Shown piece by piece: positions 1-9,343 of a stretch of DNA of 64,000 nt; the stretch's first letter is position 1; every line of letters begins with the position of its first letter. Source of the DNA: Aminobacter sp. AP02 (GTDB lineage Bacteria; Pseudomonadota; Alphaproteobacteria; Rhizobiales; Rhizobiaceae); the NCBI RefSeq assembly GCF_003148805.1, contig NZ_QGGX01000002.1, forward strand, positions 186,001 through 250,000. Direction: 5' to 3'. Both the position numbers and the translations under genes were made by a program. Under the pieces are notes generated by a model, which saw only the letters and a program-made list of their open reading frames with translations, had not been told where the DNA came from and did no database searches.

Positions 1-392
1 CGGCGCAGCGATCCGTTGAGCACCTTGTTTTCGACCATGTGGGCGAAGGGTTCGCCCGTGCCGACTTCGCCATCGAAGGTCAGGAAGACCGGGCGGACCG
101 GATCGGACGTCTTGGAATCGGTGATGACCATGCTGGTGATCGCCTGCGCCTCGGGCGCGATCTCTTCCCAGCAGCCGAGCTGGTCGAGCATGCGGCAGGC
201 GGCGGCTGCAATCGCCGAGGCGCGCGCGTCCTTGCGCCAGACTTCGGCGGGGGCGGCATCGACGATGGCGATATGCAGATTGGGCCGCGCCTGCTTGATC
301 GAAACGGCGGTGGCGAGGCCGACATAGCCCGCGCCGGCGACCAGCACGTCGAGCTGCGTCGATTTATTGTCGTCAGATTGGCGCGTGACCAT
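1..392 (-). CDS. UbiH/UbiF/COQ6-family FAD-dependent hydroxylase (ubiquinone biosynthesis), 3' part cut off
   Basis: Only the first 130 codons are inside the window; the gene runs off the left edge. The protein begins MVTRQSDDNK and shows the Rossmann dinucleotide motif AGAGYVGLATAVS at about residues 19-31, followed by the acidic end of the second strand (IVDAAP) and the RASAIAAAACRMLDQLGCW segment typical of the UbiH/UbiF/VisC/COQ6 flavoprotein family. Family members hydroxylate the ubiquinone ring precursor at the cytoplasmic membrane. Which ring position this one uses cannot be told from the N-terminus, so no symbol is given. It is divergent from tesB with a 92-bp gap. Confidence 0.85.
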   Translation of the reverse strand, partial: MVTRQSDDNKSTQLDVLVAGAGYVGLATAVSIKQARPNLHIAIVDAAPAEVWRKDARASAIAAAACRMLDQLGCWEEIAPEAQAITSMVITDSKTSDPVRPVFLTFDGEVGTGEPFAHMVENKVLNGSLR

Positions 393-484
393 GGCGGCGT
401 CCTTTACGACTAGGCTTCCCGCCTTGACTCGACGGGGGCTTCCTGCTGGAAACCGGGGATACTTCGTCCCGAAAAGGGGAAAGC

Positions 485-1357
485 ATGCCGGCCGGAATAC
501 AAGAGCTTCTCAGCATTCTCAATCTCGAGAAGCTGGAACACAACCTGTATCGTGGTCGCAGCCCGCAGGTTCAGTGGCAAAGGGTGTTTGGCGGCCAGAC
601 CATCGCCCAGGCACTGGTCGCTGCACAGCGCACTGTCGAGCCCGACCGGCACGTGCATTCGCTGCATGGCTATTTCATGCGCCCTGGCGACATCACCGTC
701 CCGATAATCTACGAGGTCGACCGCATTCGCGATGGCGGCAGCTTCACCACCAGGCGTGTAGTGGCGATCCAGCACGGCCATGCGATCTTTTCGCTCGAAG
801 CCTCGTTCCAGGTCGAGGAGCAGGGCCTCGAATACCAGATGCCGATGCCGCTCGACGTGCCGGCGCCGGAAGACTTGAAATCGCAGCGCGAACTTTTGCA
901 GGAAGCAACCCATGTTCCGGAGCAGATCAGGCTGTTCTGGGCCAAGGAGCGGCCGCTGGAACTGCGCCCGGTCTATGCCGAGCACTATTCGAGCCGTGAC
1001 AAGCTGCCGCCGCTGCAGAAGGTATGGATCCGCCTGACCGGCCCGGTGCCGAACGACCGGGACTTGCGTGCCGCCGTGCTTGCCTATCTCTCCGACATGA
1101 CGCTGCTCGATACGGCAACATTTGCCCATGGCCGCGGCATCTTCGATCCCGACATCCAGGCGGCAAGCCTGGATCACGCCATGTGGTTCCACCGTGAGCA
1201 CGCGCTCGACGGCTGGCTGCTCTACACCCAGGACAGCCCCTCGACGAGCGGGTCGCGCGGGTTCACGCGCGGCGCGCTCTACGCCCAGGACGGCACGCTG
1301 ATTGCTTCGGTGGCACAGGAAGGGCTGATCCGCCTGCGCACAAAGCCTACAAGTTAG
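485..1357 (+). CDS. tesB: acyl-CoA thioesterase II (TesB)
   Basis: A 290-residue double-hotdog thioesterase that hydrolyses acyl-CoA to free fatty acid and CoA in the cytoplasm. The length matches TesB. Family landmarks are visible: the N-terminal NLEKLEHNLYRG, VFGGQTIAQALVAAQ near residues 35-50, LHGYFMRPGD, and in the second hotdog domain DMTLLDTATFAHG, ASLDHAMWFHR and GWLLYTQDSPSTSGSRGFTRG, which holds the catalytic-region Thr/Gln segment. The start is supported by a GGGG-rich ribosome site just upstream (AAAAGGGGAAAGC-ATG). It is a single gene; the next gene, glnK, has its own promoter. Confidence 0.95.
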   Translation: MPAGIQELLSILNLEKLEHNLYRGRSPQVQWQRVFGGQTIAQALVAAQRTVEPDRHVHSLHGYFMRPGDITVPIIYEVDRIRDGGSFTTRRVVAIQHGHAIFSLEASFQVEEQGLEYQMPMPLDVPAPEDLKSQRELLQEATHVPEQIRLFWAKERPLELRPVYAEHYSSRDKLPPLQKVWIRLTGPVPNDRDLRAAVLAYLSDMTLLDTATFAHGRGIFDPDIQAASLDHAMWFHREHALDGWLLYTQDSPSTSGSRGFTRGALYAQDGTLIASVAQEGLIRLRTKPTS

Positions 1358-1386
1358 GCATTTTAGCATTTCTGCACATTCTGTAG

Positions 1387-1408
1387 GCAGGTGCATTGCT
1401 GCACCTGC
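1387..1408. promoter_or_regulatory. perfect 9-bp inverted repeat upstream of the glnK promoter
   Basis: GCAGGTGCA-TTGC-TGCACCTGC is a perfect dyad about 70-90 bp upstream of the glnK sigma-54 promoter, where an NtrC enhancer would be expected. Further TGCAC elements lie on both sides (near 1373 and 1419). The half-sites face the opposite way to the textbook NtrC site (TGCACC then GGTGCA), so NtrC binding is only an inference. It could instead end tesB transcription, but no T-run follows. Confidence 0.5.
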
Positions 1409-1475
1409 GAAGAATGCTGCACGCCTCCAGGTCATTCATATTAAATTTCAATGAGTTAGTTCGTGCCGGCGCAAA

Positions 1476-1492
1476 CTGGCACGGAGCTTGAA
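1476..1492 (+). promoter_or_regulatory. sigma-54 (RpoN) promoter of glnK-amtB
   Basis: CTGGCACGGAGCTTGAA matches the sigma-54 consensus YTGGCACGRNNNTTGCW except that the -12 element reads TTGA instead of TTGC. The -24 GG and the -12 G have the correct 12-nt spacing. It lies about 90 bp upstream of the glnK start. Nitrogen-regulated glnK-amtB operons are classically RpoN/NtrC dependent, so position and motif agree. Confidence 0.8.
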
Positions 1493-1573
1493 TCCTTGCT
1501 GTCAGTCACTGGTGGCTTTCGGGTCCGCTGGGGATGTCTGCAAACGCGGGGGACCCGCATAAGCAAGGGGTGA

Positions 1574-1918
<345 letters not shown>

Positions 1919-1948
1919 GCTGGCCAACCAATTCTCATGGAGACCTCA

Positions 1949-3331
1949 ATGCAAATTCCTACCTCGTTGAAGACGGCGGCGCGCTCGGCCTTGTTTGGCA
2001 CGCTCGCACTGACCGCCCTGGGAACGGTCGCGGCCTTTGCCCAGGAAGCCGCCCCCGCAGCCGCCGATGCTGCCGCAGCAGCCCCCGCGCCAGCCGATGT
2101 CATGGACAAGGGCGACGTCGCCTGGATGCTGACGTCGTCGCTGCTGGTGCTGTTCATGGCCTTGCCGGGCCTGGCGCTGTTTTACGGCGGTCTAGTGCGC
2201 GCCAAGAACATGCTGTCGGTGCTGATGCAGTGCACGATGATCGTCGCGCTGGTGATCGTGATCTGGACGTTCTGGGGCTATTCGATGGCCTTTGGCGACG
2301 CGCCAAGCCCGTATTGGGGTGGTCTCGGCAAAGCCTTCCTGATAGGTGTCACGCCCGAAAGCATGGCGGCTACCTTCACCAAGGGCGTGGTCATTCCCGA
2401 ATATGTCTTCATCGTCTTCCAGATGACCTTTGCCTGCATCACCCCCGCTCTGATCGTCGGCTCGTTCGCCGAACGCATCAAGTTCCCGGCGGTGCTGCTG
2501 TTCGTGGCGCTGTGGGTGACCTTCGTCTATTTCCCGATCGCCCACATGGTCTGGGATTCGGACGGCCTGATCTATGGCTGGGGCGCGCTTGACTTCGCAG
2601 GCGGCACCGTCGTGCACATCAATGCAGGCATCGCTGCCCTGGTTGGCGCCTTGCTGGTCGGCAAGCGCACGGGCTACGGCAAGGACAACATGGCGCCCCA
2701 CTCGATGACGCTGACCATGGTCGGCGCCTCGATCCTGTGGGTCGGCTGGTTCGGTTTCAATGCCGGTTCCAACCTTGAAGCCAATGGCGGTGCGGCACTT
2801 GCCATGATCAACACCTTCACCGCCACCGCAGGCGCGATCATTGCCTGGGTGGTCATCGAAGTGGTGACCCGCGGCAAGGCCTCGATGCTGGGTGCGGCCT
2901 CGGGCATGGTTGCCGGCCTCGTCGCGGTGACGCCGGCTGCCGGCTTCGTCGGCCCGGTCGGCGCCATCGTGCTTGGCGCGATCGCTTCCGCGGTCTGCTA
3001 CTTCTTCGTGGCGGTGGTGAAGATCAAGCTCGGCTATGACGACTCGCTCGACGTGTTCGGCATCCACGGTGTCGGCGGCATCGTCGGCGCGATCGGCACC
3101 GGCATCTTCAACGCCAAGGCGCTTGGCGGCGTCGGCTATGGCGAAATGTCGGTCGGTGGCCAGGTGTGGACGCAGTTCATGGCCGTGTCGGTGACCGTCA
3201 TCTGGTGCGGCATCGGCTCGCTGGTGCTCTACAAGCTGGTCGACCTGCTCATCGGCCTGCGTCCGACCGTCGAAGCCGAACGCCAGGGCCTCGACCTGAC
3301 GTCGCATGGCGAGGTGGCCTACCACTCGTAA
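1949..3331 (+). CDS. amtB: ammonium transporter AmtB
   Basis: An Amt/Mep/Rh ammonium channel of 460 residues in the inner membrane. The start at 1949 (MQIPTSLKTAARS) is preferred to an in-frame ATG at 1937 because GGAG lies 6 nt before it. A cleavable signal peptide ends near AAFA-Q, followed by an Ala/Pro-rich stretch, then eleven predicted membrane helices beginning at VAWMLTSSLLVLFMALPGLALFYGG. The two pore histidines are visible in GGTVVHINAG and VFGIHGVGGIVG. It is co-transcribed with glnK, whose product gates it when nitrogen is plentiful. Confidence 0.96.
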   Translation: MQIPTSLKTAARSALFGTLALTALGTVAAFAQEAAPAAADAAAAAPAPADVMDKGDVAWMLTSSLLVLFMALPGLALFYGGLVRAKNMLSVLMQCTMIVALVIVIWTFWGYSMAFGDAPSPYWGGLGKAFLIGVTPESMAATFTKGVVIPEYVFIVFQMTFACITPALIVGSFAERIKFPAVLLFVALWVTFVYFPIAHMVWDSDGLIYGWGALDFAGGTVVHINAGIAALVGALLVGKRTGYGKDNMAPHSMTLTMVGASILWVGWFGFNAGSNLEANGGAALAMINTFTATAGAIIAWVVIEVVTRGKASMLGAASGMVAGLVAVTPAAGFVGPVGAIVLGAIASAVCYFFVAVVKIKLGYDDSLDVFGIHGVGGIVGAIGTGIFNAKALGGVGYGEMSVGGQVWTQFMAVSVTVIWCGIGSLVLYKLVDLLIGLRPTVEAERQGLDLTSHGEVAYHS

Positions 3332-3408
3332 AACCAGTCGGCGGCGAACGAGAAGTGCGCCGCCGCATCGATCTATCCCGTCGTGGCCGCCGAGAGGCTG
3401 CCACGCTT

Positions 3409-3438
3409 GAGGCCCGGAGCGATCCGGGCCTCCTTTTT
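3409..3438 (+). terminator. intrinsic terminator after amtB
   Basis: GAGGCCCGGA-GCGA-TCCGGGCCTC, a perfect 10-bp stem with a tetraloop, is followed by CTTTTT. It lies 78 bp after the amtB stop. The convergent hypothetical gene ends at 3462. Confidence 0.92.
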
Positions 3439-3461
3439 CCAGCCATCCCGTGGTTCGGAAA

Positions 3462-3881
3462 TCAGGCGAAGAACGCCTGGATTCGCGGCCACCAGCCAAT
3501 TGCCGCGCGCACGCGCCGGGCGGCACTGGCACCCCTGACGGCATCGCCGAAATGGCAGTAGCAAACGATATTGTGCAGCTGCCGGTCGGAAAGGTCGAAG
3601 AAGCGCTTGGCTTCGCCATAGCTGTCGTCGGCGAGACCGGCTGCCCTGAAGCCCGGGTCCTCGAATGCCACGGTGAGCGGCGAGCCGGCGACCCGCATCA
3701 TCTGCCGTTCGGCGCGAGGTGCGTACTCGGTGCCCGAAAGCGTTCCAAGGCGCCGTTCGGGCTGGCGTTCGAGCAATTGGGCCCAGCGTTCGAGGCGCTG
3801 GGTTCGCGTCATCGCCAGATAGGGCGTTGCGGGTTGGACATCAGCGAATGCCTGCAGTTGCTCGATGGTTTGGTGTTTCAT
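3462..3881 (-). CDS. conserved hypothetical protein
   Basis: A 139-residue soluble protein with no signal peptide or membrane helix, and no family I can name with confidence. It starts MKHQTIEQLQAFADV, has a central RLERWAQLLERQPERRLGTLSGTEY segment, and ends with an IVCYCHFGDAVRGASAARRVRAAIGWW stretch containing a C-x-C pair. The start has a strong ribosome site (AGGAGGCGACG-ATG). I have the impression that similar proteins are common in rhizobia, but I cannot search. It is convergent with amtB and divergent from ftsK, so it is probably monocistronic. Confidence 0.75.
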   Translation of the reverse strand: MKHQTIEQLQAFADVQPATPYLAMTRTQRLERWAQLLERQPERRLGTLSGTEYAPRAERQMMRVAGSPLTVAFEDPGFRAAGLADDSYGEAKRFFDLSDRQLHNIVCYCHFGDAVRGASAARRVRAAIGWWPRIQAFFA

Positions 3882-4194
3882 CGTCGCCTCCTGTCTTAGC
3901 TTTTGCTAATATTGAAAGGTATGGCGATGCAGACGCGGGGGCAAGCCCGAATAGCGCTGCCCACGGAAAAACCCCGCTCAGCGGAGCCGTCGCTGTTTTC
4001 GACCGCGCCTAGCTCGGCCGCTGACAGAATGAACATGGTGGATCGAAGGTTCTAGCCTGCGTTGGGCGCCCGGGCAGGGTGAACAATGGCTTAACCTTAA
4101 TGCCGCCTTAACCTTCGCCCCGATAGTCTGACGACCGAATCTGCCCGCGATGCGTTCGCATGTGGGCCACGGCATCAATGGACGGGGACGAGGC
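3882..4194. other. intergenic region between the hypothetical gene and ftsK
   Basis: About 310 bases carrying the divergent promoters of the 3462-3881 gene and ftsK. The part next to the minus-strand gene is AT-rich (GCTAATATTGAAAGG). I see no convincing -35/-10 pair, RNA gene or repeat. An ATG at 4150 is in frame with ftsK but has no ribosome site. Confidence 0.5.
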
Positions 4195-6855
4195 ATGCGT
4201 TCTGGGGTTTCCTCACCGCTCGCGCTGACCGAATCGGGGCACGGCATCCAGGCATTCGCGCGACGGCAGGCAGGCCGCGCCGCGGGTCTGGGGCTGTTTG
4301 CCTTCGTGGCCTTCGGCCTCGCGGCACTAGGCACCTGGAACGTCGCCGATCCAAGCTTCAGCCATGCCACCGACAATCCCGTCACCAACGCCATGGGTTA
4401 TCCAGGTGCCGTGTTCGCCGATCTCGCCATGCAGTTCTTCGGCCTCGCATCTGTGGCGGCATTGATGCCGGCGGTGATCTGGGGCGTGCTGTTTGCCACC
4501 GCGCGCGGCGTCGACCGCATGCCCAAGCGCGGCCTGGTGTGGTTCGGTTCGGCACTTCTTGCCGCAGCGATCGCCGGTTGCGTTGGCGCACCGCCGACCT
4601 GGCCGCTGCCGACCGGGCTGGGCGGCGTGTTCGGCGACATGGTGCTCAAGGTGCCGGGCCTGTTCATCGGCGGCTATCCGACGGGACTTATCGCAACCGT
4701 CATCGGCGTGCTGCTGATCGCCCCGGCGATCTGGCTGTTTGCATTCGGCGCCGGCTTGCTGAACCGTGAGAACGGTTTTGCGGTCGTCAATCCCAAGCCC
4801 AAGCCCGACATGCGCGAACAGGATTTCGCCAGCTTCGACGACGAGGAAGAAGACGACAACGAAGGTGTTCTGGCACTTGGCGCGATCGCCCATTGGTGGT
4901 TGTCGGCCAAGGCGTATCTGCGCCGCCGCGCCGCCAAGCGCCGCGAGCAGGACGACTACGACATGCCGCCTGTGAAGCGCGAAAGCGCCTGGCGGCAGGC
5001 GGCCGAGCGTGTTGAATCGGCCGAACGGGCCGAACAACGCGTTACAACAGGTGGCCGCGCACGGGTCGAACCCGAGTTCTTCGCCCAGATGGTGGCGCAT
5101 GAGCGCTCCGTTTCCATCGATCCCGAGGACCAGGATGTGTTCGGCGACGACGACATGGGCATTCAGGTGTCGCCCGAGCCGCGCCGCGGCGCCAACGCCC
5201 AGGTTCAGAATTTCCGCTCGCCGGCGAATGGTTCAGGCGCCGCGCGGGTTGCAGCGCCGGCGCCTCGGCCGGCGCCAGGCGCCCGCGTCCAGCGCGAGGC
5301 ACAGACCACGCTCATCGGCGCCGACACGTTCGAGATGCCGTCGCTGCATTTCCTGGCCGAACCCAAGAACGTGGTCCGCGATGCCTCCCTTTCAAAGGAC
5401 GCGCTGGAACAGAACGCGCGCCTGCTCGAAGGCGTGCTCGAGGACTTTGGCGTCAAGGGCGAGATCATCCACGTCCGTCCCGGCCCTGTCGTCACCCTGT
5501 ACGAGCTTGAGCCCGCACCCGGCATCAAGTCGAGCCGCGTCATCGGCCTCGCCGACGACATCGCGCGTTCGATGAGCGCGATCGCGGCGCGTGTCGCCGT
5601 CGTGCCGGGGCGCAACGCGATCGGCATCGAACTGCCCAACGCCAAGCGCGAAACCGTCTATCTCCGGGAGATACTGGCAAGCCGCGACTTCGAGACAACC
5701 AAGTCGAAGCTGGCGCTGGCGCTGGGCAAGACCATCAACGGCGAGGCGGTCATCGTCGACATCGCCAAGATGCCGCACGTGCTGGTCGCCGGTACCACCG
5801 GCTCGGGCAAGTCGGTAGCGATCAACACCATGATCCTGTCGCTGCTCTACCGCATGACGCCGCAGGAATGCCGCCTGATCATGATCGATCCGAAGATGCT
5901 GGAACTGTCGGTCTATGACGGCATTCCGCATCTGCTGACCCCTGTTGTCACCGACCCGAAGAAGGCTGTTGTGGCGCTGAAGTGGACGGTGCGGGAGATG
6001 GAGGACCGCTACCGCAAGATGTCCAAGGTCGGCGTGCGCAACATCGACGGCTTCAACGCACGCGTCAGCCAGGCCGAAAAGAAGGGCGAGCAGATCTCGC
6101 GCACGGTGCAGACCGGCTTCGACCGCGAGACCGGCGAGGCGATCTACGAGACCGAAAACCTCGATCTGGCGCCGTTGCCCTACATCGTCGTCATCATCGA
6201 CGAGATGGCCGACCTGATGATGGTGGCCGGCAAGGATATCGAAGGTGCCGTCCAGCGCCTGGCGCAGATGGCGCGCGCGGCCGGCATCCACGTCATCATG
6301 GCGACACAACGTCCCTCGGTCGACGTCATCACCGGCACGATCAAGGCCAACTTCCCGACGCGCATCTCCTTCCAGGTGACGTCGAAGATCGACAGCCGAA
6401 CCATCCTGGGCGAACAAGGTGCCGAGCAGCTGCTCGGCATGGGCGACATGCTCTATATGGCCGGCGGTGGGCGCATCCAGCGCGTCCACGGTCCGTTCGT
6501 CGCCGACGAGGAGGTCGAAAAGGTCGTTGCCCACCTGAAGCTGCAGGGCGTGCCGGAGTATCTCGACGCCATCACCGAAGACGACGGCGAAGACGAGGAC
6601 GAGCCGTCAGGAAAGAGCGGCGGCAATGGCGGTGGCGGCAGCTACGAGGAGTCGGACGACCCCTACGACCAGGCGGTCGCCGTTGTGCTGCGCGATGGCA
6701 AGGCCTCGACCAGCTACATCCAGCGTCGCCTCGGCATCGGCTACAACCGTGCCGCCTCGATCATCGAGCGGATGGAGAAGGAAGGCATCGTCGGCGCGGC
6801 CAATCATGCCGGCAAGCGCGAAATCCTGGTGCCGACCGAAGACGACAAGATGTGA
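4195..6855 (+). CDS. ftsK: DNA translocase FtsK
   Basis: An 886-residue septal DNA pump that moves chromosome ends through the closing septum toward XerCD/dif. Four N-terminal membrane helices (about residues 25-195) are followed by a charged, Pro/Arg-rich linker (to about 390), the alpha/beta motor, and the C-terminal winged-helix gamma domain ([20 protein letters not shown] onward) that reads KOPS. Walker A is GTTGSGKS and Walker [12 protein letters not shown] Gly-rich stretch (GGNGGGG) separates motor and gamma domain. The start at 4195 has GGGGACGAGG just upstream; an in-frame ATG at 4150 would add 15 residues but lacks a ribosome site. The linker is short, as in other alphaproteobacteria. 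Confidence 0.95.
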   Translation: MRSGVSSPLALTESGHGIQAFARRQAGRAAGLGLFAFVAFGLAALGTWNVADPSFSHATDNPVTNAMGYPGAVFADLAMQFFGLASVAALMPAVIWGVLFATARGVDRMPKRGLVWFGSALLAAAIAGCVGAPPTWPLPTGLGGVFGDMVLKVPGLFIGGYPTGLIATVIGVLLIAPAIWLFAFGAGLLNRENGFAVVNPKPKPDMREQDFASFDDEEEDDNEGVLALGAIAHWWLSAKAYLRRRAAKRREQDDYDMPPVKRESAWRQAAERVESAERAEQRVTTGGRARVEPEFFAQMVAHERSVSIDPEDQDVFGDDDMGIQVSPEPRRGANAQVQNFRSPANGSGAARVAAPAPRPAPGARVQREAQTTLIGADTFEMPSLHFLAEPKNVVRDASLSKDALEQNARLLEGVLEDFGVKGEIIHVRPGPVVTLYELEPAPGIKSSRVIGLADDIARSMSAIAARVAVVPGRNAIGIELPNAKRETVYLREILASRDFETTKSKLALALGKTINGEAVIVDIAKMPHVLVAGTTGSGKSVAINTMILSLLYRMTPQECRLIMIDPKMLELSVYDGIPHLLTPVVTDPKKAVVALKWTVREMEDRYRKMSKVGVRNIDGFNARVSQAEKKGEQISRTVQTGFDRETGEAIYETENLDLAPLPYIVVIIDEMADLMMVAGKDIEGAVQRLAQMARAAGIHVIMATQRPSVDVITGTIKANFPTRISFQVTSKIDSRTILGEQGAEQLLGMGDMLYMAGGGRIQRVHGPFVADEEVEKVVAHLKLQGVPEYLDAITEDDGEDEDEPSGKSGGNGGGGSYEESDDPYDQAVAVVLRDGKASTSYIQRRLGIGYNRAASIIERMEKEGIVGAANHAGKREILVPTEDDKM

Positions 6856-6972
6856 GAACGGAACCAGCGATCACGTTTTCGCGTTCATGACGTGACGCTG
6901 AGATGTGTCAAACTTCAGCCCCACTGGGCGGCGATAGCGTTGCCGAACTGGAATGAGACGAGAGTTATCGGC

Positions 6973-7650
6973 ATGACAGACACACTTCTTGCCACCACGG
7001 GTGGCTTTGGCCTGAGCAGGCGCCGCCTGCTTGGTCTGGCTGCGGCGATGGCGCTGAGCGCCGTGCCTGCAATGGGGCTCAATTCGCCGGCGCAGGCGCA
7101 GGCCTCGGATGCCGCCCAGCGTATCGCCGACCACTTTTCCAGCGTGCGCGCCATGTCGGGCGAGTTCGTGCAGTTCGGCCCGCGCGGCGAACAGACGGGT
7201 GGAAAGTTTTTCCTCGAGCGGCCGGGCAGGATCCGTTTCAACTACGAGGCGCCGTCCAACTTCAAGGTCATCTCCGATGGCCAGTCGGTGGTTATCTTGA
7301 ACCCGAAGATGCGGACCTCCGACCTTTATCCGCTGTCGAAGACGCCGCTGAAGCTTCTGCTTGACGATCGCATCGATCTGTCGGGCAGCAAGGTCAAGAG
7401 CGTCACCGAAGAAGACGACCTGACCACCATCAAGCTTTCGGACAGGCAGGTGTTCGGCAACTCGACCATCACCATGATGTTCGACCCCAAGACCTACGAG
7501 CTCAGGCAGTGGACGATCACCGATGCGCAGGGCAAGGACACCACCGTGATGGTATTCAACGTAAAGCAGGGCGGCTCGTTCCCCCCCGACACGTTCAAGA
7601 TCGACTACAAGCTCAACCGCGAGCTGAACACCAAGAAGAAGAACGATTGA
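6973..7650 (+). CDS. lolA: outer-membrane lipoprotein carrier protein LolA
   Basis: A 225-residue periplasmic chaperone that carries lipoproteins from LolCDE to the outer membrane. After a signal sequence with a SRRRLLGLAAAMAL core and cleavage near AQA, the mature part has the LolA pattern: DAAQRIADHFSSVRAMSGEFVQ, FFLERPGRIRFNYEAP, VISDGQSVVILNPK and a long C-terminal beta-sheet half. The start at 6973 is chosen because it places the signal peptide correctly; an upstream in-frame ATG at 6892 adds an implausible leader. It lies downstream of ftsK in the same direction. Confidence 0.9.
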   Translation: MTDTLLATTGGFGLSRRRLLGLAAAMALSAVPAMGLNSPAQAQASDAAQRIADHFSSVRAMSGEFVQFGPRGEQTGGKFFLERPGRIRFNYEAPSNFKVISDGQSVVILNPKMRTSDLYPLSKTPLKLLLDDRIDLSGSKVKSVTEEDDLTTIKLSDRQVFGNSTITMMFDPKTYELRQWTITDAQGKDTTVMVFNVKQGGSFPPDTFKIDYKLNRELNTKKKND

Positions 7651-7770
7651 CGTCTTCCTCCCCGGCTTGGTTGTGGACAGCGGTGCCAGTGACGCCGCGC
7701 CTGTCTTCTAGCCTTGTCATTGCAGGGTCGGGCTGGCAGGTTCCGCCGCAACATCTTGCCGGAACCTGCC

Positions 7771-8577
7771 ATGTCCTTTTCCATTGCTACCTGGAACATC
7801 AATTCCGTGCGCCTGCGCATGCCGCTGGTCGAGCGGCTCTTGAGCGAGCATGCGCCCGACGTCCTGTGCCTGCAGGAAACCAAGTGCCCGGACGACCAGT
7901 TTCCGTCAGCCGCGTTCCGCAAGGCAGGCTACGAGCACATCGCGATCCACGGCCAGAAGGGCTATCACGGCGTCGCCACGGTGGCGCGGCGGCCACTGGA
8001 GATTGTGGAAAAGCGCCGCTTCTGCGAGATCGATGACAGCCGTCATTTGTCGGTGCGTTTCGATGCCGGCGGCAAGAAGGTGACGCTGCACAATTTCTAT
8101 GTTCCCGCCGGCGGCGACGAGCCTGATGTCGAAATCAATCCGAAGTTCCGCCACAAGCTCGACTTCGTCTCCGAGATGAACGCGATCCGCGCCGACCATG
8201 ACGAGACATCGGCATCGGTGCTGGTCGGCGACCTCAACATCGCGCCGCTGGAGCACGACGTGTGGTCGCACAAGCAACTGCTCAACGTCGTCAGCCACAC
8301 GCCGGTGGAGACCGAGAATTTCGAGGCGATGCGCAAGGCCGGCGAATGGGTCGACCTGATGCGGCTCAATGTGCCGGACGACCAAAAGATCTACACGTGG
8401 TGGAGCTATCGGGCGAAGGACTGGGAGACGTCCAATCGTGGCCGCAGGCTCGACCATGTCTGGTCTTCCGCCAACCTTGCGCCTCAGCTTGCCGGTATCG
8501 ACATACTGAGTGCCGCGCGCGGCTGGGAGCGGCCGTCGGATCACGTGCCGGTCATAGCGCGATTCGATCTCGGCTGA
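7771..8577 (+). CDS. xth: exodeoxyribonuclease III
   Basis: A 268-residue AP endonuclease / 3'-5' exonuclease of the EEP superfamily, acting in base-excision repair. Family motifs in order: SFSIATWNINSVRLRM at the N-terminus, CLQETKC (metal-binding Glu), GYHGVATV, GDLNIAPLEHDVW and the C-terminal GRRLDHVWSS and SDHVPVIARF with the catalytic Asp-His pair. The start at 7771 gives the standard MSFSIATWN beginning; an upstream ATG at 7714 in the same frame would add 19 basic residues not typical of the family. It is convergent with the cyclic-nucleotide-binding gene, with a repeat element between them. Confidence 0.95.
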   Translation: MSFSIATWNINSVRLRMPLVERLLSEHAPDVLCLQETKCPDDQFPSAAFRKAGYEHIAIHGQKGYHGVATVARRPLEIVEKRRFCEIDDSRHLSVRFDAGGKKVTLHNFYVPAGGDEPDVEINPKFRHKLDFVSEMNAIRADHDETSASVLVGDLNIAPLEHDVWSHKQLLNVVSHTPVETENFEAMRKAGEWVDLMRLNVPDDQKIYTWWSYRAKDWETSNRGRRLDHVWSSANLAPQLAGIDILSAARGWERPSDHVPVIARFDLG

Positions 8578-8661
8578 GGTCCAGGTGAGGCCGGCCTGCA
8601 AATGGCGGCTTTCAGTGCTTCCGGTGGTGACGTTGCGTGCTTGGACCTGAATTCAAGTCGA

Positions 8662-8779
8662 GCCGCCCCTCATCCCCCTGCCGGGACCCCGTATAGGGAC
8701 GGGGAGAAGGAGGCTGGCCGCAACGTTCACGTCCCCCTCTCCCCGTTCTTCACGGGGAGAGGGCAAGGGTGAGGGGCGC
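8662..8779. repeat. 118-bp GC-rich intergenic repeat, copy 1
   Basis: The element begins GCCGCCCCTCATCCCCCTGC and ends AAGGGTGAGGGGCGC, so its ends are imperfect inverted repeats. Inside are two hairpin arms built from CTCCCCG/CGGGGAG. A second copy in the same orientation lies at 47082-47200. It sits between the convergent genes xth and the cyclic-nucleotide-binding gene. It resembles the palindromic intergenic repeats widespread in rhizobial chromosomes and encodes nothing itself. Confidence 0.85.
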
Positions 8780-8815
8780 TTGGTAGTGCGACAAGCTTTG
8801 AATTGTGCCCGGCGG

Positions 8816-9271
8816 CTACTTGCCGAACCGCGGGGCCATGCCTTCGATGCGGGCAAGCATGTCCTGAAGGTCTTCGAGGATGTGCTGGTGCAACCGGGCC
8901 GCGGCCTCGGGATACTCCTCGAGAATGCGGTGGAACATTTTCCGGTTGAGCCGGATGATTTCCGAATCGATTGCCGCTGCCGCACTGGTCAGCCGCTTGG
9001 TGTCGGCGATCAGCGCGAGTTCGCCGAGCATCGAACCAGGTCCGGCAGAACCGAGTTCGGCGCGCACGCCGTCAACCTCGCGGTAAAGCGCTATTCGCCC
9101 CGAGATGACGACATAGGCCGAATCGGCCTCGTCGTCCTCGCGATAGAGCTTGCGATCGGCGGGAAGGTGCACATTCTCCGCGCCAAAGGCCAGCAAACGC
9201 AGCTGTTCTTGTGTGAAGCCCTCAAACAGCCTCACGCCGGACAGGATGCGGATGTCGTCATCCAGCGCCAT
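8816..9271 (-). CDS. stand-alone cyclic nucleotide-binding domain protein
   Basis: A 151-residue protein made almost entirely of one Crp-type cyclic-nucleotide-binding beta-roll (LFEGFTQEQLRLLAFG, YREDDEADSAYVVISGRIALYRE, GPGSMLGELALIADTKR), ending in an alpha-helical tail (ILEEYPEAAARLHQHILEDLQDML). There is no helix-turn-helix, so it is not a Crp-type regulator. GPGSMLGELAL-x-ADTKR resembles the phosphate-binding cassette but with Thr-Lys-Arg in place of the usual Arg-Thr/Ser-Ala, so true cNMP binding is uncertain. It lies 72 bp downstream of the response regulator on the same strand and is probably co-transcribed with it. Confidence 0.85.
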   Translation of the reverse strand: MALDDDIRILSGVRLFEGFTQEQLRLLAFGAENVHLPADRKLYREDDEADSAYVVISGRIALYREVDGVRAELGSAGPGSMLGELALIADTKRLTSAAAAIDSEIIRLNRKMFHRILEEYPEAAARLHQHILEDLQDMLARIEGMAPRFGK

Positions 9272-9343
9272 TATGTCCCCGACTTCTCAGACCGGCTCCC
9301 CTCCCTGTCTTCAGCCGGCGGCCCCACTCGCCGGGTAAACCAG

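Noticed and set aside
4070-4080. GGGCAGGG, a match to the E. coli FtsK-orienting KOPS pattern, just upstream of ftsK
   Set aside because: A single octamer match in a GC-rich genome is expected by chance; strand skew over the whole chromosome would be needed.
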